From contig CAOYQO010000004.1 in the NCBI GenBank assembly GCA_948566455.1, forward strand, positions 105,644 to 169,643: 64,000 nucleotides of DNA. Reading direction: 5' to 3'. The position numbers and the translations under genes were made by a program. The stretch comes from an uncultured Phocaeicola sp. GTDB taxonomy: Bacteria; Bacteroidota; Bacteroidia; Bacteroidales; Bacteroidaceae. Under the pieces are notes generated by a model. The model was not told the DNA's origin. It ran no database searches and saw only the letters and a list, made by a program, of their open reading frames with translations. This document shows, one piece after another, positions 26,460-35,246 of the stretch (positions within the stretch are counted from its first letter, which is position 1; each line of letters starts with the position of its first letter).

Positions 26460-27695
26460 TTACTCAACTCTTTTGCATCCGTTAGCTTGAAGAAATTCAT
26501 CCAATAGTATTTCGTAATTCCCCTGTATTAATATGTGGTGGTTTCCCAATGGATTTTTGAGGAAATATTCTGCAGGTGTATCCATTTTTATGCGTACTTG
26601 TGTGCGGCACATGTTGATGTAGTTCGTGTTTTCGGTTAGTGTGCCCGTGCTCAGGTAATACTCGTCCAGACATTCTCCGCCACATTTCACTATTGTTACG
26701 TGTCCTGTAGGCAGGATTCCCTGAATACCGATACCCGTCTCTGTTTCAAAGTGGTTGCGAATGATGTATTGTTCCGTTTGTGCAATACCCACAGTGCAGT
26801 GTGCAAGTACAATTTCGTTGGTGCGTGCATTGATCATGGAAGGGTTTGCCATGAAAGAGGCCTTTCCGGTCAGCACTTTTATGGCAAGTTGGGTAAAGAT
26901 AGATTGCAGGTCACCTTCGCATCCGGCAATGATGCCATCGTCATTCAATAGAGAAAGAGCGAGGCATCCGGTGGTTCCGGTTTGTTCTATCAGCTTGAAG
27001 CAGCTCAGAGTGAGTGCGCTCAGTTTTTCTTCTTCCACAATCCGCTTTATGGCACGATACAGACGCATTGCCTTTATCAGATCTTCCGGACTTGCTTCTC
27101 GGCAGGCAAGTGCTTTACCTGCAAAGGTTGCACAGGCTTCGCCTACTTCATCATCCGTTATTTGATTGTAGTACTTATAAACACGATCCAGTGATATGTC
27201 AGTGTATTCAATTCCCCAACGTCGTTTGGAGAGGAGGTAATCTACATTGCTGGAAACGAGCCAGGAAGAAGGAGCACCTATTACGCCGATACGCGATCCT
27301 GAGAGTGCTCGTTGAGCTTTGAAGTTGCTGTATAGTACAAAGATACGCTTGATGATTTCGGGTAGCTCTCCGTGCAGAATTTCGCTTTTCATACCCCGGC
27401 CACGTAACCAGGACGAAATTTCGAGGGCAGCGGCAAGCGAGTTTTGCATACCATCCGCCAGTAAGATAGCAGGGCGGGGTAGAGACTCGAAGTGTTGGAT
27501 AACCAACCGTTCTACACCGCCGGTAGCAATGAAAAGCAGGCTGAAATCGTCTTTTGTGAGTTTGTTGATGTTTTGATATTCTACAATATTTACAGTGAAA
27601 TATTTCTCCAGTTCGTTTAAGATAAGTTCGTGGGAGCCGAGAATGGATGCTTGCTTATGAAGCAAAGATGCAAATGTTATCAGGTTTAATACCAT
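26460..27695 (-). CDS. L-fucose/L-arabinose isomerase-fold protein
   Basis: 411 residues. The overall pattern matches the FucI/AraA isomerase superfamily: an N-terminal Rossmann-like part with GSRIGVIGAPSSWLVSSNVD (about 120-140), and a central metal-site region where GIIAGCEGDLQSIFTQLA resembles the family's ACEGD metal-binding segment. A C-terminal beta-rich portion contains HCTVG. Members interconvert aldoses and ketoses, but this version is shorter than true L-fucose isomerase (about 590 residues) and is not next to fucose genes. Substrate and even activity are therefore uncertain. It is convergent with the kinase gene, with stop codons 2 bp apart, and has its own -7 box at 27729-27736. 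Confidence 0.62.
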   Translation of the reverse strand: MVLNLITFASLLHKQASILGSHELILNELEKYFTVNIVEYQNINKLTKDDFSLLFIATGGVERLVIQHFESLPRPAILLADGMQNSLAAALEISSWLRGRGMKSEILHGELPEIIKRIFVLYSNFKAQRALSGSRIGVIGAPSSWLVSSNVDYLLSKRRWGIEYTDISLDRVYKYYNQITDDEVGEACATFAGKALACREASPEDLIKAMRLYRAIKRIVEEEKLSALTLSCFKLIEQTGTTGCLALSLLNDDGIIAGCEGDLQSIFTQLAIKVLTGKASFMANPSMINARTNEIVLAHCTVGIAQTEQYIIRNHFETETGIGIQGILPTGHVTIVKCGGECLDEYYLSTGTLTENTNYINMCRTQVRIKMDTPAEYFLKNPLGNHHILIQGNYEILLDEFLQANGCKRVE

Positions 27696-27728
27696 GGCAT
27701 TGTATACGATTTACGATTTGAGAATAAT

Positions 27729-27736
27729 CAAAGGTA
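27729..27736 (-). promoter_or_regulatory. -7 promoter element of the isomerase-like gene
   Basis: Minus-strand TACCTTTG matches TAnnTTTG, about 35 bp ahead of the ATG at 27695. Confidence 0.55.
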
Positions 27737-27829
27737 CAATTTCTTTTGATACAATCACTATCTTTTAAGTCATAGCTAGTGTTTTTAAACTTTTTTGCCA
27801 ATGCTTTCCTGTCATTTCAAATAAAGTGT

Positions 27830-27837
27830 TACTTTTG
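27830..27837 (+). promoter_or_regulatory. -7 promoter element of the aminotransferase gene
   Basis: TACTTTTG matches TAnnTTTG. Transcription would start near 27844, almost on the earlier ATG at 27847, which favours the downstream start at 27913. Confidence 0.55.
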
Positions 27838-27912
27838 CACCTTTGAATGCATATATATGAAAGTGTATCGCCAATCGTTAACATTTATTTGTCAAATTGT
27901 AAATACTTAGAC

Positions 27913-29112
27913 ATGCCAGCAATATCTATTCGCGGAACGGAGATGCCCGCGTCTCCTATCAGAAAACTGGCTCCTCTGGCTGATGCAGCCAAGCAAAGGG
28001 GAGTGCACGTATTCCACTTGAACATCGGACAACCCGACCTGCCCACGCCGCAAGTCGCGATTGATGCTATACGCAATATCGACCGGAAAGTTCTGGAATA
28101 TAGCCCCAGTGCCGGATATCGTAGTTACCGTGAAAAACTGGTGGGCTATTATGATAAGTTCAACATCAAGCTGACGGCAGATGATATCATCATTACTTCC
28201 GGTGGTTCAGAAGCTGTATTGTTTTCTTTCTTAGCGTGCCTTAATCCAGGTGACGAGATTATTGTTCCCGAACCGGCTTATGCCAATTATATGGCGTTTG
28301 CTATTTCTGCCGGTGCCAAGATTCGTACTATAGCCACTACGATAGAAGAAGGTTTCTCACTTCCTAAAGTAGAAAAGTTTGAAGAACTGATTAATGAGCG
28401 TACCAGAGCTATCCTGATCTGTAATCCTAATAATCCGACTGGTTACCTTTATACCCGTCGCGAAATGAATCAGATACGTGATCTCGTAAAGAAGTATGAT
28501 TTGTTCCTCTTCTCCGATGAGGTGTATCGTGAATTCATTTATACAGGTTCTCCTTATATTTCTGCCTGCCATCTGGAAGGTATCGAAGATAATGTAGTAT
28601 TAATAGACTCCGTATCCAAGCGTTACTCGGAGTGTGGTATCCGTATCGGAGCTTTGATTACGAAGAATGCGGAAATTCGTAGTGCTGTAATGAAGTTCTG
28701 TCAGGCACGTCTCAGTCCTCCGTTGATTGGTCAGATTGCTGCCGAAGCTTCTTTGGATGCCGATGAAGATTACTTGCGTGATACGTATGATGAATATGTA
28801 GAACGCCGTAAATGCCTGATAGACGGATTAAACCGTATTCCCGGTGTGTATTCACCTATTCCTATGGGAGCATTCTATACAGTAGCCAAACTTCCGGTAG
28901 ATGATTCCGATAAGTTTTGTGCCTGGTGTCTTTCCGATTTTGAGTATGAAGGGCAGACCGTATTCATGGCACCCGCTTCCGGCTTCTATACTACTTCCGG
29001 TTCTGGTCGGAATGAAGTGCGTATAGCTTATGTACTGAAGAAGGAAGATCTGACTCGTGCGCTCTTTGTGCTTTCAAAGGCATTGGAGGCATATCCGGGA
29101 AGAACGGAATAA
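27913..29112 (+). CDS. PLP-dependent class I/II aminotransferase
   Basis: 399 residues from the ATG at 27913. Motifs of aspartate-aminotransferase-type fold I enzymes are present: LNIGQPDLPTP near the N-terminus, SGGSEAVLFSF, NPNNPTGYLYT, the pyridoxal-anchoring aspartate in FSDEVYREF, and the Schiff-base lysine in SVSKRYSECGIRIG. The substrate-carboxylate arginine is expected in NEVRIAYV near the C-terminus. It likely transaminates an amino acid with 2-oxoglutarate or a related keto acid in the cytoplasm. The amino acid cannot be told from sequence. It stands alone, with an 8-nt-period hairpin repeat behind it. Confidence 0.85.
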   Translation: MPAISIRGTEMPASPIRKLAPLADAAKQRGVHVFHLNIGQPDLPTPQVAIDAIRNIDRKVLEYSPSAGYRSYREKLVGYYDKFNIKLTADDIIITSGGSEAVLFSFLACLNPGDEIIVPEPAYANYMAFAISAGAKIRTIATTIEEGFSLPKVEKFEELINERTRAILICNPNNPTGYLYTRREMNQIRDLVKKYDLFLFSDEVYREFIYTGSPYISACHLEGIEDNVVLIDSVSKRYSECGIRIGALITKNAEIRSAVMKFCQARLSPPLIGQIAAEASLDADEDYLRDTYDEYVERRKCLIDGLNRIPGVYSPIPMGAFYTVAKLPVDDSDKFCAWCLSDFEYEGQTVFMAPASGFYTTSGSGRNEVRIAYVLKKEDLTRALFVLSKALEAYPGRTE

Positions 29113-29245
29113 AGTGATAAAGTGATAGAGTGATAGAGTGATAAGGTGGTAAAGTAATAAAGTTATATCATTTTACCATCTTATCATCTTATCATCTTAT
29201 CACCCTATCGCTCTGTCACTCCCTATTACTCTATCGCTTTATTAT
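29113..29245 (+). repeat. 8-nt-period inverted tandem repeat
   Basis: The left arm (29113-29168) is a run of GTGATAAA/GTGATAGA octamers. The right arm (29169-29245) is a run of CATCTTAT/CACCCTAT-type octamers that are their complements. Transcribed, it would give a long imperfect hairpin between the aminotransferase and the LolC/E-like gene. It could act as a processing or termination structure. Confidence 0.65.
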
Positions 29246-29261
29246 TTAATTAATTAACCCT

Positions 29262-30506
29262 ATGAGCCTGCCGTTGTTTTTGGCCCGACGTATTTACCGC
29301 GACAGAGATGCTGGAAAGCAAGTTTCACGTCCTGCCGTGCTCATTGCCCTGATAGGTGTTGCTATCGGTCTGGCGGTGATGATTATTACGGTGTCGGTGA
29401 TTGTGGGGTTCAAGAGCGAAGTGCGTGGTAAAGTCATAGGTTTCGGTTCGGACATTCAGATTACGAATTCGGATGCTGCACGTTCCTATGAAACGCGTCC
29501 TGTGGTGGTGAATGATAGCGTTATCTCCATTCTTTCCGAATATCCTGAGGTAAAGCATGTACAACGTTATTCCACTAAACCGGGCATGGTGAAGACTGCC
29601 GAAGATTTTCAGGGTATGGTTCTGAAAGGGGTAGGACCAGAGTTTGATCCTGCCTTTTTCCGTGAACATCTGGTGGAAGGAGAGTTGCCACAGTTCAGTG
29701 ATACAGTTTCTTCCAATCGGGTCGTCATTTCTAAGGCACTTGCCACAAAGTTAAGATTGAAACTCGGAGATAAGATAGATACCTATTATATACAGGATGA
29801 TATCCGTGCCCGCCGGTTGCAGGTTGTGGGAATCTATCAGACTAATTTCTCGGAATACGACAACCTCTTTCTTCTTACAGATTTATATCTTGTAAATCGT
29901 CTTAATAACTGGGAGCTGGGGCAGGTGAGCGGTGCAGAACTACAGGTACGCGATTATGATCGTCTTGAGGAAACTACCTATCAGATTGCTGCCGACCTGA
30001 ACGGAATAGAGGATAAGTACGGAGAAGACTATTGCGTGCGCAATGTGGAGGAACTGAATCCTCAGATATTTTCTTGGCTCAGTATTTTGGATGTAAATAT
30101 TTGGGTAATATTGATATTGATGGCTGGCGTAGCAGGTTTTACCATGGTATCCGGTTTATTGATTATCATCATTGAGCGTACTTCCATGATTGGTGTGCTG
30201 AAGTCTCTTGGCGCTAACAATACCACCATACGCAAAGTATTCCTTTGGTTCTCAGTTTTTCTTATCGGAAAAGGTATGTTATGGGGCAATGCTATCGGAT
30301 TGGCATTCTATTTCTTGCAAAAGTGGTTTGGAATCTTCAAGCTTGACCCTGAAACGTATTATATGGATACTGTTCCTGTATCTTTCAGTATCCTGTTGTT
30401 CTTATTACTGAATATTGGCACTTTACTGGCATCCGTTCTGATGCTTTTAGGACCTTCTTTCCTGATTACACGTATCCATCCTGCCAATTCTATGAGATAC
30501 GAATAG
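29262..30506 (+). CDS. LolC/LolE-like ABC permease (FtsX family)
   Basis: 414 residues. N-terminal LFLARRIYRDRDAGKQVSRPAV precedes TM1 (about 27-50, VLIALIGVAIGLAVMIITVSVI). A periplasmic domain (about 55-265) and three C-terminal TM helices follow, with the coupling segment TSMIGVLKSLGANNTTIRKVF. This is the LolCE pattern rather than the MacB pattern seen in the array: it lacks both A- and B-type signatures. In other bacteria LolCE with LolD extracts lipoproteins from the inner membrane. Bacteroidota permeases of this type are usually annotated the same way. No ATPase adjoins it, so it would use a LolD encoded elsewhere. Confidence 0.8.
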   Translation: MSLPLFLARRIYRDRDAGKQVSRPAVLIALIGVAIGLAVMIITVSVIVGFKSEVRGKVIGFGSDIQITNSDAARSYETRPVVVNDSVISILSEYPEVKHVQRYSTKPGMVKTAEDFQGMVLKGVGPEFDPAFFREHLVEGELPQFSDTVSSNRVVISKALATKLRLKLGDKIDTYYIQDDIRARRLQVVGIYQTNFSEYDNLFLLTDLYLVNRLNNWELGQVSGAELQVRDYDRLEETTYQIAADLNGIEDKYGEDYCVRNVEELNPQIFSWLSILDVNIWVILILMAGVAGFTMVSGLLIIIIERTSMIGVLKSLGANNTTIRKVFLWFSVFLIGKGMLWGNAIGLAFYFLQKWFGIFKLDPETYYMDTVPVSFSILLFLLLNIGTLLASVLMLLGPSFLITRIHPANSMRYE

Positions 30507-30507
30507 A

Positions 30508-30674
30508 AATGCCGCATTTCATCGTCCTGAATGCCACACCTCATCGACCCAAATGCCACACCTCAACAAGTGAAATGCCACACCTCAATAGAACAAATGC
30601 CACACTTCGTGGGTGATAAAGTGTGGCATTTGTTCTATTGAGGTGTGGCATTCAGGACGATGAGGTGTGGCATT
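30508..30674. repeat. 22-nt-period repeat array with inverted arm
   Basis: Five direct units start at 30508, 30530, 30552, 30574 and 30596, each beginning AATGCCRCA. Three inverted copies follow, ending at 30630, 30652 and 30674. Each unit has a conserved half (AATGCCACACCTCA) and a variable 8-nt half. The inner part folds into a near-perfect stem of about 25 bp around CGTGGGTGAT. It lies between two convergent genes and may serve as a bidirectional terminator. Confidence 0.8.
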
Positions 30675-30706
30675 TGAAATGCTAACCTTGCGGCATTGGA
30701 AAATAG

Positions 30707-31879
30707 TCATCTTCTTAGGAAATCACTTCTTTTTCTGAACTGGCAATATAGCTTCCAGCGGAGTGATTGCATCGGCTGTAAAATATCGAATACCGGAAGG
30801 GTAAAGAAGTAACGCCGTTCTTCTCCGAGGTCCTTTGCCGTCTTATTGATAATCAAAGCTTGCATAGTGTATCGCAAGGCGAACATCAGAAATGCAATGC
30901 CGGCTGTCAGCCAGTGAAAATTCAGTATTCCAATCACCAGGGCTGCTATCCATGCTGCATGGAATAGTAACCGTGTTGTAGTTTCAAAGCCCGATAAATA
31001 GCGTTGGATACCCTGGTAGAAGTGTGCTGTACCCATATAGCTGATTTTCTCTTCCCGCCAGTCTTTGGCGCGGTAAACGGGTTGTACGCGTACCACTGCG
31101 TTGGCATCGGTCTCTATCCTCGTGTTTTCGGCTGTAGCTGTCCTGTTGATGAATAAATCGTCATCTCCGCGTTGCAGGTTCAAGTGTGCAGAGAACCCTT
31201 TTTGGGCATAGAATAACTCTTTCCGGTATGCCATGTTGCGTCCGATACCCATATAAGGCTTTCCTGCCAGTGCATAGCCCAGATAGCGCATGGAAGTGAA
31301 CAGATTATCAAAAGACACCCGTTTGTGCAGCCAGCCTTTTCCACGTTCGTATCCGCTGTATCCCAGTACGATTTGTGCACGGGAGGTAAAGTTACGTGCC
31401 ATGGTGCGCAGCCATTGGTTGCTTTCGGGCAGACAGTTTGCGTCGGTAAACACAAGCCAGTCATATTTACTTGCCTTTATTCCGAGAGTGATGGCCAGCT
31501 TCTTGCGGCTGATGTAGCGTGAAGAACTCGGAACGAAGCTATGATACAGGTTCGGGTACTTTTCCCCTTGCAGGGTCAGGTAGTCTTCGCTTTCATCCGT
31601 GTTGCCATCGTTGATGACGATCACTTCGAATTGCGGGTAATCTTGCTCCAGCACAGCAGGCAGATTGCGACGCAGGTTTTCCACTTCCTCACGGGCATAG
31701 ATGATGACCGATAAAGGTGGCAACTCCTGTGAAAAATGTATGTCACTTCGCTTTACGGCACGGCTACGGGCATGTATACGATTATAAAGACAAAAATAAT
31801 AAAGGAGTTGGATCAGGAAAAGGATACCGACAGCGGCAAGTAATGCTTGTTCTGTAGTATTGAATGTTAATGTTTCCAT
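30707..31879 (-). CDS. Membrane glycosyltransferase family 2
   Basis: 390 residues from the ATG at 31879. An upstream ATG at 31918 lies ahead of the promoter and was rejected. An N-terminal TM helix (about 9-30) anchors a GT-A catalytic domain: LSVIIYAREEVENL, VIVINDGNTDESEDYL, KLAITLGIKASKYDWLVFTDANCLP (a DAN-type nucleotide/metal site), and QRGDDDLFINR. Two or three hydrophobic segments lie in the last 120 residues. The layout fits a processive or polyprenyl-linked sugar transferase working at the cytoplasmic face of the inner membrane. The sugar and acceptor are unknown. It lies 49 bp upstream of bioD on its right but has a separate promoter. Confidence 0.83.
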   Translation of the reverse strand: METLTFNTTEQALLAAVGILFLIQLLYYFCLYNRIHARSRAVKRSDIHFSQELPPLSVIIYAREEVENLRRNLPAVLEQDYPQFEVIVINDGNTDESEDYLTLQGEKYPNLYHSFVPSSSRYISRKKLAITLGIKASKYDWLVFTDANCLPESNQWLRTMARNFTSRAQIVLGYSGYERGKGWLHKRVSFDNLFTSMRYLGYALAGKPYMGIGRNMAYRKELFYAQKGFSAHLNLQRGDDDLFINRTATAENTRIETDANAVVRVQPVYRAKDWREEKISYMGTAHFYQGIQRYLSGFETTTRLLFHAAWIAALVIGILNFHWLTAGIAFLMFALRYTMQALIINKTAKDLGEERRYFFTLPVFDILQPMQSLRWKLYCQFRKRSDFLRR

Positions 31880-31905
31880 GTGGTCGTATGACGTTTTTTG
31901 TGTTG

Positions 31906-31913
31906 CAAATGTA
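31906..31913 (-). promoter_or_regulatory. -7 promoter element of the glycosyltransferase gene
   Basis: Minus-strand TACATTTG matches TAnnTTTG, 27 bp ahead of the chosen ATG. Confidence 0.55.
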
Positions 31914-31927
31914 CACAAAAAATATGA

Positions 31928-32569
31928 TTATACGACAGGTACCACCACAAACTTGCTTTCCGGGAAATACTTATTCAGATACCGGCGGATATACAGCATC
32001 GTATCTTCTTGTATTGTAGTATCTTCTACGGTAGGATAGAGATTATACAGCACCGTATCCAGCTGTATTCCTCTGCTTCGGATTGCCTCGAAACTGAGCA
32101 ATGTATGGTTGATACTTCCCAGCTTGCCGGAAGTCACGAATATCAGTGGATATTGTTTTTCTGCAATGTAATCAATCGTCAGGTAATCCTCGGTAAGAGG
32201 AACCATTAATCCGCCTGCACCTTCCACAAGCACTACATCGTAGCGTCGGGCAAGTTCTTGCGTGGCACGTTCTATCTTTCCGAAGTCAATCGGGCGGTTG
32301 TCGATGCGTGCAGCCAAATGAGGGGAGCAGGGATAAGAGAATATCTCAGGCATGGTCAATCCCTCACGATCCTCCTCTGTTATACCAATACCCATGAGGC
32401 GGCGGTGCAGGTCTATATCCTCGGAATGCCCGACGTTACCTGTCTGGATGAATTTTTGCGTGATAACACGTTTACCGCTGCCAATCAGTTGGCAGGCATA
32501 ATAAGCTGTACAATAAGATTTTCCGGCATCCGTGTCAATACCACTGATAAAATAGACATTGTTTTCCAT
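31928..32569 (-). CDS. bioD: Dethiobiotin synthetase
   Basis: 213 residues from the ATG at 32569. Ten extra upstream residues in the open frame overlap bioC and lack similarity. BioD closes the ureido ring of biotin from 7,8-diaminopelargonate, CO2 and ATP. Visible motifs are the P-loop variant ISGIDTDAGKSYCT (usual GTDTxVGKT) and VVLVEGAGGLMVPL. The start lies 4 bp after the bioC stop, so the genes are coupled. It is the last gene of the biotin operon. The central Thr-to-Ile change (GIDTDAG) is common in Bacteroides sequences and is not evidence of loss of function. Confidence 0.92.
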   Translation of the reverse strand: MENNVYFISGIDTDAGKSYCTAYYACQLIGSGKRVITQKFIQTGNVGHSEDIDLHRRLMGIGITEEDREGLTMPEIFSYPCSPHLAARIDNRPIDFGKIERATQELARRYDVVLVEGAGGLMVPLTEDYLTIDYIAEKQYPLIFVTSGKLGSINHTLLSFEAIRSRGIQLDTVLYNLYPTVEDTTIQEDTMLYIRRYLNKYFPESKFVVVPVV

Positions 32570-32573
32570 TGCT

Positions 32574-33329
32574 TTATTTGTTTTTCTTTCGTGTGACAAT
32601 ATAAATAGGATGGTACGTCAGAGTGACGTTTCCATCTTCCCGGCTGAACTGCTCGGTATATCCGTTGCAGAAGGTCTGTAACCGTCCTCGTGTCCATACT
32701 TTCTTTTCCGTTCCTGTTACTCCGGTTTCTTTCAGATGTTGCAATACCTGAAGTGGAGTATTAAAGGGGAGAGAAACTATTTCCTCTTCTGCGTATACAG
32801 TTTCAAAATGAGGAGCAAGCAGTTCTTTTAAGGTTTCTATCGACAGATACTCAAGTCCATGGCCTGTGAGTGTGTGGATTTCGCGCATATTTTCAGCGCC
32901 AAAGGTACTAAAAGCCAGATAACCCTCTTCCGACAGGAAACGATGACAACGGGCGAAGAACGCCTCTGGATCATTGAACCATTGCAAGGTAGAACAGGAA
33001 GTGATTAAATCCGTTCCTTCGGGAAAGTCCAAGGCTTCGGCATCCCCCGGAATGAATTGCACCATATTTTGTGAAAGCAAATCAGTAAGACATTCTCTCA
33101 TTTCCGGACATAAATCATTCAGCAGCAAACTTTCCGGTTGTAGCTTGTCCAACAATAACCTGGAATAACTGCCTGTACCACATCCAAATTCTACGATACG
33201 ATGAAAGAGGGAAGTATGCTCTGTCAGTAACCGTAACATTTTTTCGGCTACTTGTTGCTGTACCCGTGCTTCGCGTGAGTAGGTATCCCGTGCACGGGCA
33301 AATCGTTCTGCAATCAATCTTTTGTCCAT
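32574..33329 (-). CDS. bioC: Malonyl-[acyl-carrier protein] O-methyltransferase
   Basis: 251 residues. A class I SAM methyltransferase that caps malonyl-ACP as a methyl ester so that fatty-acid synthesis can build the pimeloyl chain of biotin. The SAM-binding glycine motif is VEFGCGTGSYSRLLL (about residues 45-60). An acidic residue follows in LNDLCPEM, and motif II-like TDLITSCSTLQWFNDPE is typical of BioC. The N-terminal KRLIAERFARARDTYSREA is also a BioC hallmark. It overlaps the end of bioG by 16 bp. Confidence 0.93.
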   Translation of the reverse strand: MDKRLIAERFARARDTYSREARVQQQVAEKMLRLLTEHTSLFHRIVEFGCGTGSYSRLLLDKLQPESLLLNDLCPEMRECLTDLLSQNMVQFIPGDAEALDFPEGTDLITSCSTLQWFNDPEAFFARCHRFLSEEGYLAFSTFGAENMREIHTLTGHGLEYLSIETLKELLAPHFETVYAEEEIVSLPFNTPLQVLQHLKETGVTGTEKKVWTRGRLQTFCNGYTEQFSREDGNVTLTYHPIYIVTRKKNK

Positions 33330-34012
33330 ATATCCTGCAAATAGTATCGGAACAGTTCAACTTGATAATGAGCATCTTCCGTATAATGTACCCGTATCTT
33401 TTTCCGGTTATTCTCTTCTTCTTTACGCCAGGCATTCAGTTGATTATCGGGTGGAATGATACGGTCGTTACTTCCCACTACTACTTGTTGCCAATGGAAT
33501 GAAGTGGTAGGTTGTGCGAGATACATGCGTTCTATTTCAGCCAGTTCTTCTTTCAATTCTTCCAATGGTCGTCTGGGAGTAATATTCAGAAACTCTTTGA
33601 ATGCCTCTCCGTTGAAGCACATCCTTCTTAGAAACTTATTCAGGGAAGGACCTGTCAACCCTTCCAGGGTTCCGTGATAAATAACGGATGGAATGCCACA
33701 CGTATCATCAATAGGATAGGGAGTGCCGTTAATGGCTATACTATTTTTGATTATGAGAGATGTATCTGTTTCCTGTAATTTATCCATTACCCGAGATGCA
33801 GCCCATACACCCATTGACCAACCGATGACATTAATCTTCTTATATCCTTTCAGCAATGAAGCATCAAAATCCAGTGTCCGGTAATCGTAACAGAGCATAT
33901 AATCACTGTCCGCAGGTTGATAATCTTTGAATGGCGTTTCATCGGCTCCCCAACCGGCAAAAAATAGCAATAGCCGGGGATGCCTGTCTTTTATTATATA
34001 AACTTGTTTCAT
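33314..34012 (-). CDS. bioG: Pimeloyl-ACP methyl ester esterase, BioG type
   Basis: 232 residues, DUF452/BioG family. It removes the methyl group added by BioC once pimeloyl-ACP is made, replacing BioH of enterobacteria. The alpha/beta-hydrolase nucleophile elbow is GWSMG (about residues 66-70). The FAGWGADETPF segment near the N-terminus is characteristic of BioG. Its pairing with bioC in one operon fits the function. It lies 79 bp downstream of bioF. Confidence 0.88.
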   Translation of the reverse strand: MKQVYIIKDRHPRLLLFFAGWGADETPFKDYQPADSDYMLCYDYRTLDFDASLLKGYKKINVIGWSMGVWAASRVMDKLQETDTSLIIKNSIAINGTPYPIDDTCGIPSVIYHGTLEGLTGPSLNKFLRRMCFNGEAFKEFLNITPRRPLEELKEELAEIERMYLAQPTTSFHWQQVVVGSNDRIIPPDNQLNAWRKEEENNRKKIRVHYTEDAHYQVELFRYYLQDIWTKD

Positions 34013-34091
34013 AATCCTGTATGCTTTTTAAGGTATGCGGACGATGCGGATGAAAAATCAAAACCTGTGTTCGTCCGCTTCATTCGCGTAT

Positions 34092-35246
34092 CTATATAAT
34101 TATCTTAATCAGTTTCCTGATTTCTTCTTCCCTTATCTCCGCTGTCAATGAAAAACGAATGCGTGATGTTCCTTCCGGAACCGTAGGAGGCCGTACCGGC
34201 AAGGCATAAAACCCATGCCGTTGTAACTCTTCCGCCTTTAGAATCGTGTCTGAGCTTTTCCCTACAATCATCGGTACTATATAACTGTTACTCGGACAAG
34301 TATATCCTTTTTCTTTTAAAGCTTCGCGAAGAATATTGCTGATATTTTTTAAATGTATTCTTCGCTCTCTGAATTCAGCCAATCGCCGCACAATAAACAA
34401 AGTCCATGCGATATTTACCGGAGGAAGAGCTGTTGTAAAAATAAGTGTCCGCATCCTGTTCACCAGATACTCCCGGATGGTGCGCCGACAAACGATATAT
34501 GCTCCGGCTGATGCGGCTGCTTTGCCAAAAGTTCCTACCAGAAAATCAATCTCCCGAATACATCCGGTTTCTTCAGCACACCCCAGTCCTTGTTCACCCC
34601 GCGCTCCGAAAGCGTGTGCTTCATCCACGTAGAGTAACACATTCTCATATATACGTTTCAGTCGTACCAGTTCTTTCAGATCGGCTATATCTCCGTCCAT
34701 ACTGAAAATGCTCTCGGTGACAATAATCACCTGTCTGTATACCGCATGATTTTCAGCCAATAGTCGTTCCAGTTGTTTCAGATCATTGTGCCGGTAACGG
34801 ATACATTTTGCTGTCGAAAGTCGAATACCGTCAATCAGGCTTGCGTGTACCAGTTTATCTGCCAGTATCAGAGTCTGTGCATCGCTCACGGCAGGCAAAA
34901 TACCAGTATTAGCGTGATAACCACTGTTGAATACCAGTGCTGCTTCAGTTCCGAAGAGTTCTGCGAGCGTCTGTTCCAGTTCCTCATAAATGGTGAAGTT
35001 ACCTGTTAATAGACGTGATGAGGAAGATGTTGGCAAAAAACTGTCGGCTGTCAGTTCTTGTAGAAACTCTTCCCGTAAGGTTCGGTCTGCAGCCAGTCCC
35101 AGATAATCATTAGAGGAAAGATTTAGCATTCGCTGTCCATTTGCGATCACATCCCGTCCTTCATGGATCAGGTCGGGTAATGTCCGCAGATTACTGCTCT
35201 CTTTCAGTTCTTGCAGTTCCTGCTGCATTTGCTCTATTATACTCAT
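34092..35246 (-). CDS. bioF: 8-amino-7-oxononanoate synthase
   Basis: 384 residues from the ATG at 35246. The longer open frame up to 35357 lies inside the upstream gene and was rejected. It is a PLP-dependent enzyme condensing pimeloyl-ACP and L-alanine. Motifs: NLSSNDYLGL, GYHANTGILPAV, VTESIFSMDGD, LLYVDEAHAFG with the PLP-binding Asp, and the lysine in LVGTFGKAAAS. The start codon overlaps the stop codon of the bioB-bioA gene (ATGA), indicating translational coupling. Confidence 0.93.
   Translation of the reverse strand: MSIIEQMQQELQELKESSNLRTLPDLIHEGRDVIANGQRMLNLSSNDYLGLAADRTLREEFLQELTADSFLPTSSSSRLLTGNFTIYEELEQTLAELFGTEAALVFNSGYHANTGILPAVSDAQTLILADKLVHASLIDGIRLSTAKCIRYRHNDLKQLERLLAENHAVYRQVIIVTESIFSMDGDIADLKELVRLKRIYENVLLYVDEAHAFGARGEQGLGCAEETGCIREIDFLVGTFGKAAASAGAYIVCRRTIREYLVNRMRTLIFTTALPPVNIAWTLFIVRRLAEFRERRIHLKNISNILREALKEKGYTCPSNSYIVPMIVGKSSDTILKAEELQRHGFYALPVRPPTVPEGTSRIRFSLTAEIREEEIRKLIKIII

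Noticed and set aside
30508..30674. CRISPR array
   Set aside because: Units are contiguous at 22 nt with only 8 variable bases, some units are inverted, and no cas gene is present.
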